Positions 50,772-60,143 of a stretch of DNA of 64,000 nt are shown one piece after another. Below the pieces are notes generated by a model. That model saw only the letters and a program-made list of their open reading frames with translations, made no database searches and was not told the origin of the DNA. The translations under genes and the position numbers were made by a program. The stretch comes from Aporhodopirellula rubra. GTDB taxonomy: Bacteria > Planctomycetota > Planctomycetia > Pirellulales > Pirellulaceae. Position 1 is the stretch's first letter, and every line of letters starts with the position of its first letter. The stretch is from the NCBI RefSeq assembly GCF_014192335.1, contig NZ_JACHXU010000020.1, forward strand, positions 62,001 through 126,000, given 5' to 3'.

Positions 50772-51781
50772 GCTGCCACCGCGTTTGCGGACGTTGATTT
50801 CGGTTTGCGTGATTTCCAAATCATGCCGTCAAAGCAATAGTGCCAAAACGCGACGATGATATTGATAAACACCCAGAACTCGAAATAACCTCGTGAAAGC
50901 AGATAGTTACCCAGCCCGATGACGATAATGAAGATAGCCATAAAGGACACCCACACCGTTGCGAGGTGCGAGAGTATTGCCGATTGTGACGTCGCCCCTG
51001 ACCGACTCATCGACCAGGTCACAATCGACATGTACTCCAATGAATGAAAGATTGCGGAGGCGAGCGCCAACTGCACGACCCACTGACTGTTTTCATAGTG
51101 CGACGCGAGCAGCAACGCGGTGAAAAGAGACATCACACTGATCAGGTAGGTGAGGCTCGCGAGGTTCGCATTGGATCCGTGGGCGTATCGGACGAGTTGC
51201 CGTATAACGAGACCGACCGGGATGATGAGGACCAGCCAGTCCACCGAAGCAACCCAGTGCCAATGCTCAAATGGTCCTGCGGTCCATCCCCATCCTGCGA
51301 CGCGTGCGATGACAAAAAGCATGAATCCACGAAAGACAAATTTGTCGAATCGCGTTTTCGCTCCGCCCATGCTGGATTGCGACCGTCGTTGATAGATTTG
51401 GAACACACCATGATGCTGGGATGCGAAATGCCACGCGTTCCAGATGTAGTCGATCGCGCCCAAACACAGCAGCGATCCTGTTCCCATCTTCACGCAGAGG
51501 CATCCGATCAGGATGGCACTTCCGAACGCGATGAATTGACGGCGGCGGTCATGGCCCTTGTGGTGGTCGACTGCGACCAACGCTAGTGTGATCCAGCGAT
51601 GGGGCGCGGTCACAAAATAGATTTGCCAGAACAGGAGGCTTTGATGGGTCGTGACGCCGCCCACTCGGTCTACCAACAGGATCAACGGCCAGCAGCAATT
51701 GATCACGAAGAACAGATCGATTCCCGGTGAAAACAGAAAACCACCTTGGTTGGTTCGAGAGGAAGTGATTGCTGCGCTCAT
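50768..51781 (-). CDS. Polytopic membrane protein of the cytochrome operon
   Basis: The preferred start is the ATG at 51781, which forms a 4-bp ATGA overlap with the cytochrome gene stop; a TTG at 51796 is the alternative. The protein is 337 residues with about eight membrane helices and several membrane-facing His residues (PHRWITLALVAVDHHKGHD, NAWHFASQHHGVFQIY, HWHWVASVDWLVLIIP). The His-rich pattern could ligate haem or metal but no family is recognised. Its place between a multihaem cytochrome and a TPR membrane protein suggests a quinone- or electron-transfer-linked complex. Confidence 0.68.
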   Translation of the reverse strand: MSAAITSSRTNQGGFLFSPGIDLFFVINCCWPLILLVDRVGGVTTHQSLLFWQIYFVTAPHRWITLALVAVDHHKGHDRRRQFIAFGSAILIGCLCVKMGTGSLLCLGAIDYIWNAWHFASQHHGVFQIYQRRSQSSMGGAKTRFDKFVFRGFMLFVIARVAGWGWTAGPFEHWHWVASVDWLVLIIPVGLVIRQLVRYAHGSNANLASLTYLISVMSLFTALLLASHYENSQWVVQLALASAIFHSLEYMSIVTWSMSRSGATSQSAILSHLATVWVSFMAIFIIVIGLGNYLLSRGYFEFWVFINIIVAFWHYCFDGMIWKSRKPKSTSANAVAA

Positions 51782-53172
51782 GGAATGCGAATCCAATGGT
51801 CATGAAACGAGATGCCCTCCGACCATGGCACGGCTGGCATATGGCACTCGATGCAGTCTCCCGTCGGCTCGTGCGTGCAAACGGCCTGCGGAGCGTCAGC
51901 GAATGTGGCGGCATCGTGATCGGCGGACCTGTAATATCCGGAACCATGATCCGGGTTGCCATGACACCTTTGGCATTGTGCGATCGAACTCGCCCGGTCA
52001 TGGGAAACGGTGTCGTGAGGGTCGTGGCAGGTTGAACAGGTCAGATGTCCCGGCGATTCTAAGTAGCATCGACTGCGTTTGATTCCATAGGGTTGGAACC
52101 GTGCTAGTTCGTCAGGTGTTGCCGACGGGTGGACCGATGTTTCATCCCGATGGCATGCCGCGCACGTATTCATGTACGATTCGGCGTTTTCGTATTTCAA
52201 CCTCGGCTTGGCTTGTTCAGCGAGTCCTTGGTTGGCGAGATCCACATGATCTTTCCGAGGACCGTGGCACCGTTCACAGCCCACGTTTGCAATCACCATC
52301 GACTCCATAATCGGCAGCGATGGTGGGGAGGTCACTGTGCTGTGACACCCGAGGCAGGCGCGAATGTCGGAAGAGTCCAACGGCCGACCAAAGCATTCAA
52401 TCGAACCTTGTTGGAAGTCGTCGAAGCGTTCATGGTCGGGCGTTAGTCCAATTTCGCTGGGACGGGTGGCGTCGTGACGGGGGAACGACGACCACCGCAA
52501 TTCAACGCCCTTTTGCGTGATTTCATCCACCGCGATCGGTGTTTGTGCATGGGTTCCCGAACCGAGCAACCAGGTAACCGGAACCGCTACTCCGGGCGCG
52601 TTCGAATCATCTCGGACAACGAACGTGTCTTCCGTCGCAGTGAATGTAAACTGCTGCTCACGTCGAGAGTCCTTGTAGACTCCTTGGTTGGATAACGTGC
52701 TCGCGAGATCCGATTGCGGCATGAGTGTCAATGTGCGTGAGTGTCCCGATCGCTGATGAGCGGCGTACTCGGCGGCGTGGCATTCCGCACACGCCTGATC
52801 TCCAGCGAATGTGTTGGAAACGAAATTGCGCCAAGCAAATAGCGATTGTTGAGCACGCGGAGGTAGGTTTTCGACTCGCAACCGTCGATCGGGATTCACC
52901 GCGTGAACTTCATGTCGGTTCGTGCGATTCGCAGAGCCGCCCGGGGGCGAATTTCGTACGAACTCTTGATTTGAAATCGAAACGGAGGCCGCGTTGAGGA
53001 CAGCCCACGCGACCATACCGGCCAGAAGTGCAGACGCGATAACGATGCGAATCGAGATGGGAGGAAGCGAAATGGTTGCGGGCTTCTTCGGCACGAAAAC
53101 GAAAAGGTGTGGCAAGACGGCGATGGTGGTCTCATCGTCCTCGCGGAAGACGAGAGCGTTTTTCGACGCCAC
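51778..53172 (-). CDS. Multihaem cytochrome c with seven CxxCH sites
   Basis: The 464-residue protein starts at a GTG and has one N-terminal membrane helix (SIRIVIASALLAGMVAWAVLN). Seven haem-binding sites follow: CAECH, CLGCH, CERCH, CAACH, CSTCH, CQRCH and CIECH. Many other His residues could be distal ligands. It is therefore an exported c-type cytochrome anchored to the inner membrane. Related planctomycete proteins often end in TPRs; here the TPRs are in the third gene of the operon, so the module may be split. The acceptor is unknown. Confidence 0.88.
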   Translation of the reverse strand: MASKNALVFREDDETTIAVLPHLFVFVPKKPATISLPPISIRIVIASALLAGMVAWAVLNAASVSISNQEFVRNSPPGGSANRTNRHEVHAVNPDRRLRVENLPPRAQQSLFAWRNFVSNTFAGDQACAECHAAEYAAHQRSGHSRTLTLMPQSDLASTLSNQGVYKDSRREQQFTFTATEDTFVVRDDSNAPGVAVPVTWLLGSGTHAQTPIAVDEITQKGVELRWSSFPRHDATRPSEIGLTPDHERFDDFQQGSIECFGRPLDSSDIRACLGCHSTVTSPPSLPIMESMVIANVGCERCHGPRKDHVDLANQGLAEQAKPRLKYENAESYMNTCAACHRDETSVHPSATPDELARFQPYGIKRSRCYLESPGHLTCSTCHDPHDTVSHDRASSIAQCQRCHGNPDHGSGYYRSADHDAATFADAPQAVCTHEPTGDCIECHMPAVPWSEGISFHDHWIRIP

Positions 53173-53208
53173 GGGTGTGAACGTCGAAAAACGCTTGAAG
53201 GGGAAGGA

Positions 53209-53619
53209 TCAGCTAAGTGGAGCGTCTTTGATTTTCCACTTGTCGTCGACACGAATCAGCGTCCAGGTTTTCTCCGTTTCCGAAGCGGTGCTGGCTTTCG
53301 CGTTACGTTTTTCGCCACTGCCGGTGGCATGCACGCCACCGAAGATTTTGACGGGCACGGTCACGGTATCGCCGTCAAACGTTGCCTCTCCGGCGACTTC
53401 GTATCCGCGTTCGCTATAGTCTTTGCGATTCTCGGGTACTGATCCCGATACGAATGCGTTAGCGAATGATTCTTCGTCGCCCGCCAAATCGCCTAATCCC
53501 GCGACACTGGCAAACGCATTCTGCTCATCGGTCGGCTTCAGGCTTTCCGATGAGTCACAACCGATTCCCGTCAACGTACAAATCGCCAACGTGAAGGCAA
53601 ACAATTTTTGATATTTCAT
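53209..53619 (-). CDS. Small lipoprotein next to a DUF1559 gene
   Basis: From the ATG at 53619 (GGAG upstream) the protein has 136 residues and a lipobox LTGIGC after a hydrophobic signal (LFAFTLAICTLTGIG). The mature part is acidic and then beta-rich (GYEVAGEATFDGDTVTVPVKIFGG), ending TWTLIRVDDKWKIKDAPL. Small lipoproteins of this kind often follow DUF1559 genes in planctomycetes; here the gap is 37 bp on the same strand. The function is unknown. Confidence 0.78.
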   Translation of the reverse strand: MKYQKLFAFTLAICTLTGIGCDSSESLKPTDEQNAFASVAGLGDLAGDEESFANAFVSGSVPENRKDYSERGYEVAGEATFDGDTVTVPVKIFGGVHATGSGEKRNAKASTASETEKTWTLIRVDDKWKIKDAPLS

Positions 53620-53656
53620 GATCTTTCTCCGGTCGGATAATTGGTGCAATGAACGC

Positions 53657-54784
53657 TCAGTCTTCGGTAATGACTTCGTGGTTCTGCGCCGTGCTCATCG
53701 GACGCCAGATATTGAGATTGTCAACCGAGTCGGTCACGAATCGCACCGCACCGTCTGCCATCAGGACGTTGACACCACCAACGTGGTGACTACGAGCGGC
53801 AGCATAGACGGCAGCCGTGTCACGTTCTTCCAGACACGCCAACCGTGGCTTGGAATCTTCGAGGATGTCTTCATCGCAGGCCGCCAGAACGTCTTTTTCA
53901 CTCGAGTTCGGATTGGCGTACGCGGAGAAGATGGTTGCCCCCATTGCTGGCGACATCCAAACACCGCGAATGTCATCGGCTCCACCACCGGAGATGATTT
54001 CGCTCATCGCCATGGTGTTGCTCAGACCATCCAAGAAGTCACGGCTCTTCATTCCGTTGCGGTTTTGGAAACGGTCGCCCGCAGTCGTCGAACTGCCGAC
54101 GGTCGTGATGATTTTGTCCTGATCGACATAGTAGGTGCCGAACGCACCGCGTGTTTCTTTCTGCTCCCACGAGAGCATGTCGCCTGAACCCCAGCATGCG
54201 GCGTAATTGTTGCCTTTTGCTAACGCCTCGAGGCCGTAACTGCTGTCCGAGAACTGCGTGTAATCCGAAGGTGCCGAAGGGCACTTGTCGAATCCGGTCA
54301 ACTGCTCACGCCCCAAATTTCCTTGGGCATCAATCGACTCGCAGTGGTCGCACGGGTTGCTCGTATGATCATCGGCACGGTCATCTTCACATTGATTCAC
54401 TCGCTCCCACATTCCGGTTTGTTCCATGTACGGAAACAGCATTGGCAACCAGTGCCATCCCATCTCATTTTGCCCGTGCTGCCAGCCGCCGGTTTTGTAA
54501 CGGTTGCCCGCCTCGTCATAGTTCACACTGCCTGGTGGGAACGCTTCAAAAGCAGCCATGTGGTTGTGCATTGCCAACCCGAACTGCTTCATGTTGTTTT
54601 GGCACTGCATCCGTCGTGCAGCTTCACGAGCGGCTTGCACTGCGGGCAACAACAGGCCGACAAGTACGCCGATGATCGCAATCACGACCAACAGCTCCAC
54701 CAGAGTGAAGCCGACACGTTGGATCGGCGTGCGATGCGTTGATTTGGACTCAATAGTTCTTGTGACTGGGGAGACGATGGACAC
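53657..54784 (-). CDS. DUF1559 pseudopilin-like protein
   Basis: From the GTG at 54784 the protein has 375 residues; AAGGAGG lies six bases upstream, deciding this start over the open frame to 54904. The N-terminus has the type IV pilin-like cleavage and helix motif GFTLVELLVVIAIIGVLVGL, then LLPAVQAAREAARRMQCQNN, the DUF1559 hallmark. Near the C-terminus HHVGGVNVLMADGAVRFV is the family's H-X9-DG end motif. DUF1559 proteins occur in large numbers in planctomycetes and are thought to be exported structural or adhesive proteins. The lipoprotein gene follows. Confidence 0.92.
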   Translation of the reverse strand: MSIVSPVTRTIESKSTHRTPIQRVGFTLVELLVVIAIIGVLVGLLLPAVQAAREAARRMQCQNNMKQFGLAMHNHMAAFEAFPPGSVNYDEAGNRYKTGGWQHGQNEMGWHWLPMLFPYMEQTGMWERVNQCEDDRADDHTSNPCDHCESIDAQGNLGREQLTGFDKCPSAPSDYTQFSDSSYGLEALAKGNNYAACWGSGDMLSWEQKETRGAFGTYYVDQDKIITTVGSSTTAGDRFQNRNGMKSRDFLDGLSNTMAMSEIISGGGADDIRGVWMSPAMGATIFSAYANPNSSEKDVLAACDEDILEDSKPRLACLEERDTAAVYAAARSHHVGGVNVLMADGAVRFVTDSVDNLNIWRPMSTAQNHEVITED

Positions 54785-55266
54785 GCATGTCCTCCTTGAA
54801 GGGATAGGTTTGACAAACACCCGGCACGGTCCAACACAAAATTCGGTGACGGGCTCAACGCGGCAAACAATACCGATCGATTGCGTGTTTTCCGCAAACG
54901 CCATGTGAAGGAAGCGTGAATGGTATTACGCGGCTTCTCAATATCGGCCCAGGTCTCATTAACGTGAAAGCAATGAAGGTGTGTGTCCCTTTAGGCCAAA
55001 AGTTTTACGCGTTTTTTGAAGTGGGGCCGAGCAACCACCTACAGGGCGATGACTCTGCGTTCAGATGGCGTTGACCGTCCTGCAGTTGGCCGGCACCCTC
55101 GTTTTCGCAAAAGTGGACACACATCAGAAATTAACACTGAGGGCTGCTTTTCTTAACAGCATTCTCGTTTACGAACGATAGGTTCTTGCCCCTGTTCCCG
55201 ATGCGTCAATGACGCGACGCGACGGGATTGTGACTCGCCCGTTTATCTCCAACAAATTTGGACTCC
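54785..55266. other. Divergent regulatory region
   Basis: It separates the DUF1559 gene from the phosphoesterase-LamG gene. The Shine-Dalgarno AAGGAGG of the former is at 54791-54797 (minus strand). No operator or structured RNA is clear. Confidence 0.45.
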
Positions 55267-57258
55267 ATGAACCGCCCCTCCCTATTGCAGCGACTCGCTG
55301 CCTCCCTCCTCATCGTTGCCTCTGCGCATTGTCAAGCGAGTGCCCACGAAGGCGCACACGACCACTCTCATGATCCGTCGGACAAGCCGTTTACCACTCG
55401 CAGTGCTTCTCGTGTCTTGCCATTGGCTACTGATGAAGATGCGTTTCACTTCGTTATCTATGGGGACCGCACCAGCGGCGTGCCCGCCGGATTGAAAGTT
55501 CTCGAGCAAGCGGTTGTGGATACGAACCTGTTGGATCCGGATCTCGTGATGACAGTCGGCGATCTCGTCCAGGGGTACAACGAGGCACCGAAGTGGATGC
55601 AGGAGATGCGGGAGTACCGTGACATCATGGAAAAGTTGAAAATGAAATGGTTCCCGGTCGCCGGAAATCATGACGTTTATTGGCGTGGCAAGGGTGAAGC
55701 CCCGCAAGGCCAGCACGAGTCCAATTACGAAGAACACTTTGGACCGTTGTGGTACTCCTTCGAACACAAAAACGCCGGTTTCGTCGTGCTCTACAGCGAC
55801 GAGGGAGATCCGGTTACGAACGAAAAGAGTTTCAGCGAAGGTCGTTTGCAAATGATGAGCGACGAGCAGCTTAGCTTCCTAAAACAATCGCTCGAGATGC
55901 ATAAAGATCTCGATCACGTGTTTGTTTTCCTGCACCACCCACGCTGGATCGGCGGCGGTTACGAAGGTGGCAATTGGGACGTCGTTCATGAAATGCTTCG
56001 TGAAGCCGGAAACGTCAGTGCAGTTTTCGCGGGACACATTCACCACATGCGATTCGACGGGCCCAAAGATGGGATCGCCTATTACGCTTTGGCCACAACG
56101 GGTGGGCATCTGTCGGCGGACATTCCTGGCGCCGGATACCTGCATCACTTGAACGTTGTGACCGTTCGCCCGGAATCGGTGACCGTTGCGGCGCTACCGG
56201 TAGGAGCCGTGATCGACCCAACAGATTTCACGCCCGAGTTCTTGGCTGAGGTCGACGCCGCTCGCTCAATCCGCCCGAAAGAACTCAGCAACAGCGTTCA
56301 ATTGGGTGTCGATGGAAATGGGTCGGGGGTCGTCGTTTACGAACTCGCAAACACTTCACCCCGCAGCATTGACCTCACGGTGTCGTTCGATCCGGCAACA
56401 CGAGATTGGTTGACATCGCTCGACCATGATCACTTCACAATCGCCGCAGGTGAAACGAAGCAGCTCAAGATCGCGTTCCAACGCAACGCGGAAACCAATT
56501 CAGTACTCACGATACCGCGGTTGATCTTTACAAAAGATTACCTCGGAGAGTCCGCACGAATCAGTCTGCCGCCTACGTCGACTCCTGTGAACGTCAATCT
56601 GGCTGCACTGCCAGCGAACTTTTTCAACGGTGCAGAGAATCGTTGCCTCAAGGTTAGCGACGGACACTCGGCGGTCCGAATCGAGTCATCTGAACTTCCA
56701 CTGCCTGCAGGGCCTTTCACATTGGAAGCGTGGGTGAACCCGAAACAGGTTGCCGGTGATCAAGCGATCGTTGCCAAAATGCATGACAGCGAATTTTCAT
56801 TTTTTATGAAGGAAGGCGTGCCGCAATTCAGCGTGCATCTCAACGGACGATATGTGTCGGCGAGAGCCACCGATGTGCTCTCATCGGGGCGGTGGACACA
56901 TTTGGCAGGCGTTTACGATGGCAGTGAAGTGCGACTATACGTCGACGGCGAAATGGTGAGTTCGAAGCCTGGCAGCGGCAAACGGAAATTGAATCGCTTG
57001 CCGCTTTACATTGGTGCCGATCCCGGCAAAGGCGGCGAGGCGACACGCCCTTTTGACGGCAAGATCGACGAAGTGAAAATTTCAGAAGGCGAGGTCTATC
57101 AAGCGAACTTCACGCCTCCACGCAAGTTTTCTCCAACCGACGAAACAATCATGTTGCTGCATTTCGACCGGCAGCTTGGCCCATTCCTCTTGGACCACAG
57201 TTCGTCGGCAATCCATGGCACCCTCGGCGTGAACGCTGAACTCGTTCCGAGCTTCTAG
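55267..57258 (+). CDS. Secreted metallophosphoesterase fused to a LamG domain
   Basis: The ATG at 55267 is preferred to the TTG at 55258. The protein has 663 residues. A signal peptide (LAASLLIVASAHCQASA) is followed by a calcineurin-like phosphoesterase: FVIYGDRTSG, MTVGDLVQGYN, VAGNHDVYW, FLHHPRW and FAGHIHHM, with all metal ligands present. A linker beta-domain follows (VVVYELANTSPRSIDLTV). The C-terminal 200 residues are a LamG/concanavalin-like domain (PFTLEAWVNPKQVAGDQAIV, LPLYIGADPGKGG, GKIDEVKI). It is probably an extracellular phosphatase that binds glycans. Confidence 0.88.
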   Translation: MNRPSLLQRLAASLLIVASAHCQASAHEGAHDHSHDPSDKPFTTRSASRVLPLATDEDAFHFVIYGDRTSGVPAGLKVLEQAVVDTNLLDPDLVMTVGDLVQGYNEAPKWMQEMREYRDIMEKLKMKWFPVAGNHDVYWRGKGEAPQGQHESNYEEHFGPLWYSFEHKNAGFVVLYSDEGDPVTNEKSFSEGRLQMMSDEQLSFLKQSLEMHKDLDHVFVFLHHPRWIGGGYEGGNWDVVHEMLREAGNVSAVFAGHIHHMRFDGPKDGIAYYALATTGGHLSADIPGAGYLHHLNVVTVRPESVTVAALPVGAVIDPTDFTPEFLAEVDAARSIRPKELSNSVQLGVDGNGSGVVVYELANTSPRSIDLTVSFDPATRDWLTSLDHDHFTIAAGETKQLKIAFQRNAETNSVLTIPRLIFTKDYLGESARISLPPTSTPVNVNLAALPANFFNGAENRCLKVSDGHSAVRIESSELPLPAGPFTLEAWVNPKQVAGDQAIVAKMHDSEFSFFMKEGVPQFSVHLNGRYVSARATDVLSSGRWTHLAGVYDGSEVRLYVDGEMVSSKPGSGKRKLNRLPLYIGADPGKGGEATRPFDGKIDEVKISEGEVYQANFTPPRKFSPTDETIMLLHFDRQLGPFLLDHSSSAIHGTLGVNAELVPSF

Positions 57259-57279
57259 ACCTCGGACATTGCCTGTCCG

Positions 57280-57313
57280 CTCGGCCCGCGGCGCACGATC
57301 GCAGCGGGCCGAG
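57280..57313. terminator. Bidirectional terminator between convergent genes
   Basis: CTCGGCCCGC (57280-57289) pairs perfectly with GCGGGCCGAG (57304-57313) over a 14-base loop, between the stops of the convergent phosphoesterase and porin genes. It lacks long T-runs. Confidence 0.6.
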
Positions 57314-57410
57314 AGTCTGGCATTTGCGATTTCTGCTTGGTGCCGTCACCATCTCAACTCGGTGCATCGTGCCAGCAAGACGCAATTGCGACTCACGGAC
57401 TTGAAACGTC

Positions 57411-58934
57411 CTAAAAGCGATAACGCAGCGTGCCTTCGATCAGTACAGCTTCACCGGGCTCCGTCAGGGAATCGACGAACGTGTATCCGGGTTCATTCGT
57501 TCGGTTGTGGTATTCGGTGCGTCGGTGAGATACCTCAACGCCTGTCGTAAGATTGGCGTTGAATTGATAGAACAGGTTGGTGTAGATCGCTTGGTTCTTC
57601 GTTCGCCCGATGAGGCTGTCGTTGTCGTTGGGATCGTCGATCGAACAACCAACGTGTGTTGTCACTTTCTTACCACATCGATATTCAATTTCGCCCCAGC
57701 CGCCGATCGACCGGATGGGAACACGAAGGCACGGGCAAACGCCCTGTCCGGCGCCGCCGAGCAGGTTGCTTAAGTTGGATCCCATGAAAAATTCACCTTG
57801 GCAACTGAGTCGTTCAGTCAGTGGCATGACCGCATCGATGTTCGCGGACCAGGTTCGAATGCGGACATCGTCTTCGGCAGCGAGGGTGGGGTTGGCGGGA
57901 TGACCAGCGGAAAAGTCAAAGCCGGTATCGCCGATATGCCCCGACGTGCCAATCGCCATCGTTTTCCCGCCCCCTTGGATGCTCGAGCACTCGAGCGCCG
58001 CACGAGCCTGAATCATGGGCCAATTACCGGTTTCGCGAGTGACACCCGTTGCACTGGCACCGGTCGCGAAGTCTTGAATCACATTTTGAGCAAGTGCAGC
58101 TTGCAAGGTCAGCGATGTGGTTTCGCCGAGCGAGCAATATCGCTCGAATCGCAACTGGTTACGCCGAAATCCAATGTTCCCTGCCGTCCACAATACGGGA
58201 AAACTGACCGTGTTGGGCAGCAACGGAGAGACGACATCCCATGTCTGGCCAACGAGAAAACGAGCGTTCTCGTTCTTCGCTTCCCAGTACACGTGACGCA
58301 GCCGAACGTCGGGTTGGTTATCAGTGGTGAAGTTACCTAAAAAGTCGACTTCGAATTTTGCTGCGCTTTCAAAGCCACCGAGCAGATCGATCGGTGGACC
58401 GATCACGTCGACTCCAATGCGACTGCGACGAGCGTCCAACTCGAACGCTGATTCGCCTTGCGATTCTTCCGAGTCAATCCACAAGGTAAACCGCCCCGGC
58501 ACGGTTCGACTCGAAGCATAGGTCATGTCCGACCAGATCGTGCCATAGGGATTGAACTCGAAACCCGCGACGGAGAATTGTGTCCGTTTCGGCATTTGCG
58601 GAGGCAGCCAACCTGCTAACTGAATCTCATCAGGCTCGGTAGTGCCGTTGGATTCGGACAGCCAGGACGCCACCGACACGGCATCAAACGAATCCGTGCC
58701 GAGTGATGTCAGATCGAGTGAATTCGAGTCAGGCGATGCGTCCTCACTCACGGTGGAGGATTCACCGTGTTCGGGAAGCAACGATAGCGACTCCGATAAG
58801 CCGTCGTCTCCGAACAGTTGATCAAACGAATCGGCAGAGGACGTTCCGGAGACTCCGATGCTCGCGATGAGACAGCTCGCTGCGACGCATACCGCGAGAA
58901 AGTAACATTGTCGTCCGTTAGTAGAGCCGTTCAT
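57411..58934 (-). CDS. Outer-membrane porin, DcaP-like
   Basis: The 507-residue protein has a signal peptide (FLAVCVAASCLIASIGVSG). An acidic, Ser-rich linker of about 80 residues follows. The beta-barrel shows alternating hydrophobic strands (VAGFEFNPYGTIWSDMTYAS, AKFEVDFLGNF, VRLRHVYWEAKNENARFLVG) and ends in RYRF, the C-terminal Phe signature for outer-membrane insertion. The sequence QTWDVVSPLLPNTV and the strand order resemble DcaP-type trimeric porins. Its substrate is unknown. Confidence 0.8.
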   Translation of the reverse strand: MNGSTNGRQCYFLAVCVAASCLIASIGVSGTSSADSFDQLFGDDGLSESLSLLPEHGESSTVSEDASPDSNSLDLTSLGTDSFDAVSVASWLSESNGTTEPDEIQLAGWLPPQMPKRTQFSVAGFEFNPYGTIWSDMTYASSRTVPGRFTLWIDSEESQGESAFELDARRSRIGVDVIGPPIDLLGGFESAAKFEVDFLGNFTTDNQPDVRLRHVYWEAKNENARFLVGQTWDVVSPLLPNTVSFPVLWTAGNIGFRRNQLRFERYCSLGETTSLTLQAALAQNVIQDFATGASATGVTRETGNWPMIQARAALECSSIQGGGKTMAIGTSGHIGDTGFDFSAGHPANPTLAAEDDVRIRTWSANIDAVMPLTERLSCQGEFFMGSNLSNLLGGAGQGVCPCLRVPIRSIGGWGEIEYRCGKKVTTHVGCSIDDPNDNDSLIGRTKNQAIYTNLFYQFNANLTTGVEVSHRRTEYHNRTNEPGYTFVDSLTEPGEAVLIEGTLRYRF

Positions 58935-59291
58935 GTTCTTCGATCGACCAATCTAGTAGTTTGTCACCGACTTTTTCGAGTGACACGCAACTCGTCAGCA
59001 GCTTCCGGAAGTCTCGCTAACAGCAGAACGCTTTTTGTCGCGCCCCGCCGGTGCGAAGCGGTTTGGAAATGATGTCGTTTGTACAGTTCTTCGGTATTGT
59101 CACTCCGTTTAATCGGTGTTCACAGAAAAGGCGGTACGGATACCGTAATCGTCAAAGTCAACCTTGGGTCAATGCAAAAGGCACACGCGGCGAATGCGAG
59201 AACCGATCTCGCGATACGAGCGTGTGCCTGAAACGAAGCCGCCTAATCAGCGGCGCTGCCTTTTATTGGCGAAACGAAGCCGAGGCCGTCG
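58935..59291. other. Gene-free stretch
   Basis: A small hairpin GCCGC-CTAATCA-GCGGC lies near 59240, about 50 bp past the end of the NagD-type gene, and may be its terminator. Otherwise no gene or clear signal is seen. Confidence 0.4.
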
Positions 59292-60143
59292 TTACGCGAG
59301 CTGACTTTCACGCCACGCCGCAAGGCTGGTGACGGTGTCATCCTCTTGATTGCCTTGAGGGAGAGCGTGTGCCAGGAAGCTGAGTGGATCTTCCATGTCG
59401 GCGATCGAATCAATCACGACATCGGGGCCAAAGGCATATTTGTCTAAGTCTTCGGCTTTGGTCGTCCCGGTCAGAGTGAGTACTGTACGGTATCCCATCT
59501 GAACCCCACCGAGGATATCGGTGTCCATCGTGTCACCAACCATCACGGTCTGTGATGTCGCCAACCCGAGTTCTTTGCGTGCGGCCCGCATCATGATGGG
59601 ACTCGGCTTTCCAACGCCGAACGCCTTGATGCCAGTGACGGCCTCGAGGTACGCCACCGTGGCACCACATCCGGGACGCGTCCCGTTAATCGTCGGGCAA
59701 TTTGGATCCAAATTGGTGGCAATCAATTTGGCGCCATCCATGATCATATTCACTGCACGTTCGAGGGTGTCGAGCGTGATCGTTCGTCCTTCGCCGACAA
59801 CGACGAAGTCAGGCGTATGGTCAACGATCGAGTAACCGTGGCGGTGCAACGCATGGAGCAGTCCGCCTTCGCCGATCACGTAAGCGGTTCCCGAAGGTTT
59901 GCGTGAGGCCAGATATTGCGCCGTTGCGATCGCGCAAGTGAATATGTGTTTTTCGCCAACCTTAATGCCCATGCGTTCGAGCTTGGTAGCTACATCGCGG
60001 CGGGTGCGTTGGCTATTGTTAGTCAAAAACATAAACGGGATTCGTTCACGTTTGAGCGCTTGAATGAAGCGATCTGCGCCGGGGATCAATTGGCTTCCCC
60101 GGTAGATCACCCCGTCCATGTCGATCAACAGTCCTGTCTGCAT
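59292..60143 (-). CDS. NagD-type HAD-IIA phosphatase
   Basis: The 283-residue protein has the HAD motif I DMDGVIYRG at residues 8-16, motif II FLTNNSQRTRRD near 40, the C2A-type cap, a Lys in VGKPSPIMM near 183 and motif IV VGDTMDTDILGG near 205. This is the HAD-IIA family of nucleotide, p-nitrophenyl or sugar phosphatases (NagD, PGP). The substrate is not set by sequence. It is transcribed leftwards alone. The last residues overlap no other gene. Confidence 0.88.
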   Translation of the reverse strand: MQTGLLIDMDGVIYRGSQLIPGADRFIQALKRERIPFMFLTNNSQRTRRDVATKLERMGIKVGEKHIFTCAIATAQYLASRKPSGTAYVIGEGGLLHALHRHGYSIVDHTPDFVVVGEGRTITLDTLERAVNMIMDGAKLIATNLDPNCPTINGTRPGCGATVAYLEAVTGIKAFGVGKPSPIMMRAARKELGLATSQTVMVGDTMDTDILGGVQMGYRTVLTLTGTTKAEDLDKYAFGPDVVIDSIADMEDPLSFLAHALPQGNQEDDTVTSLAAWRESQLA

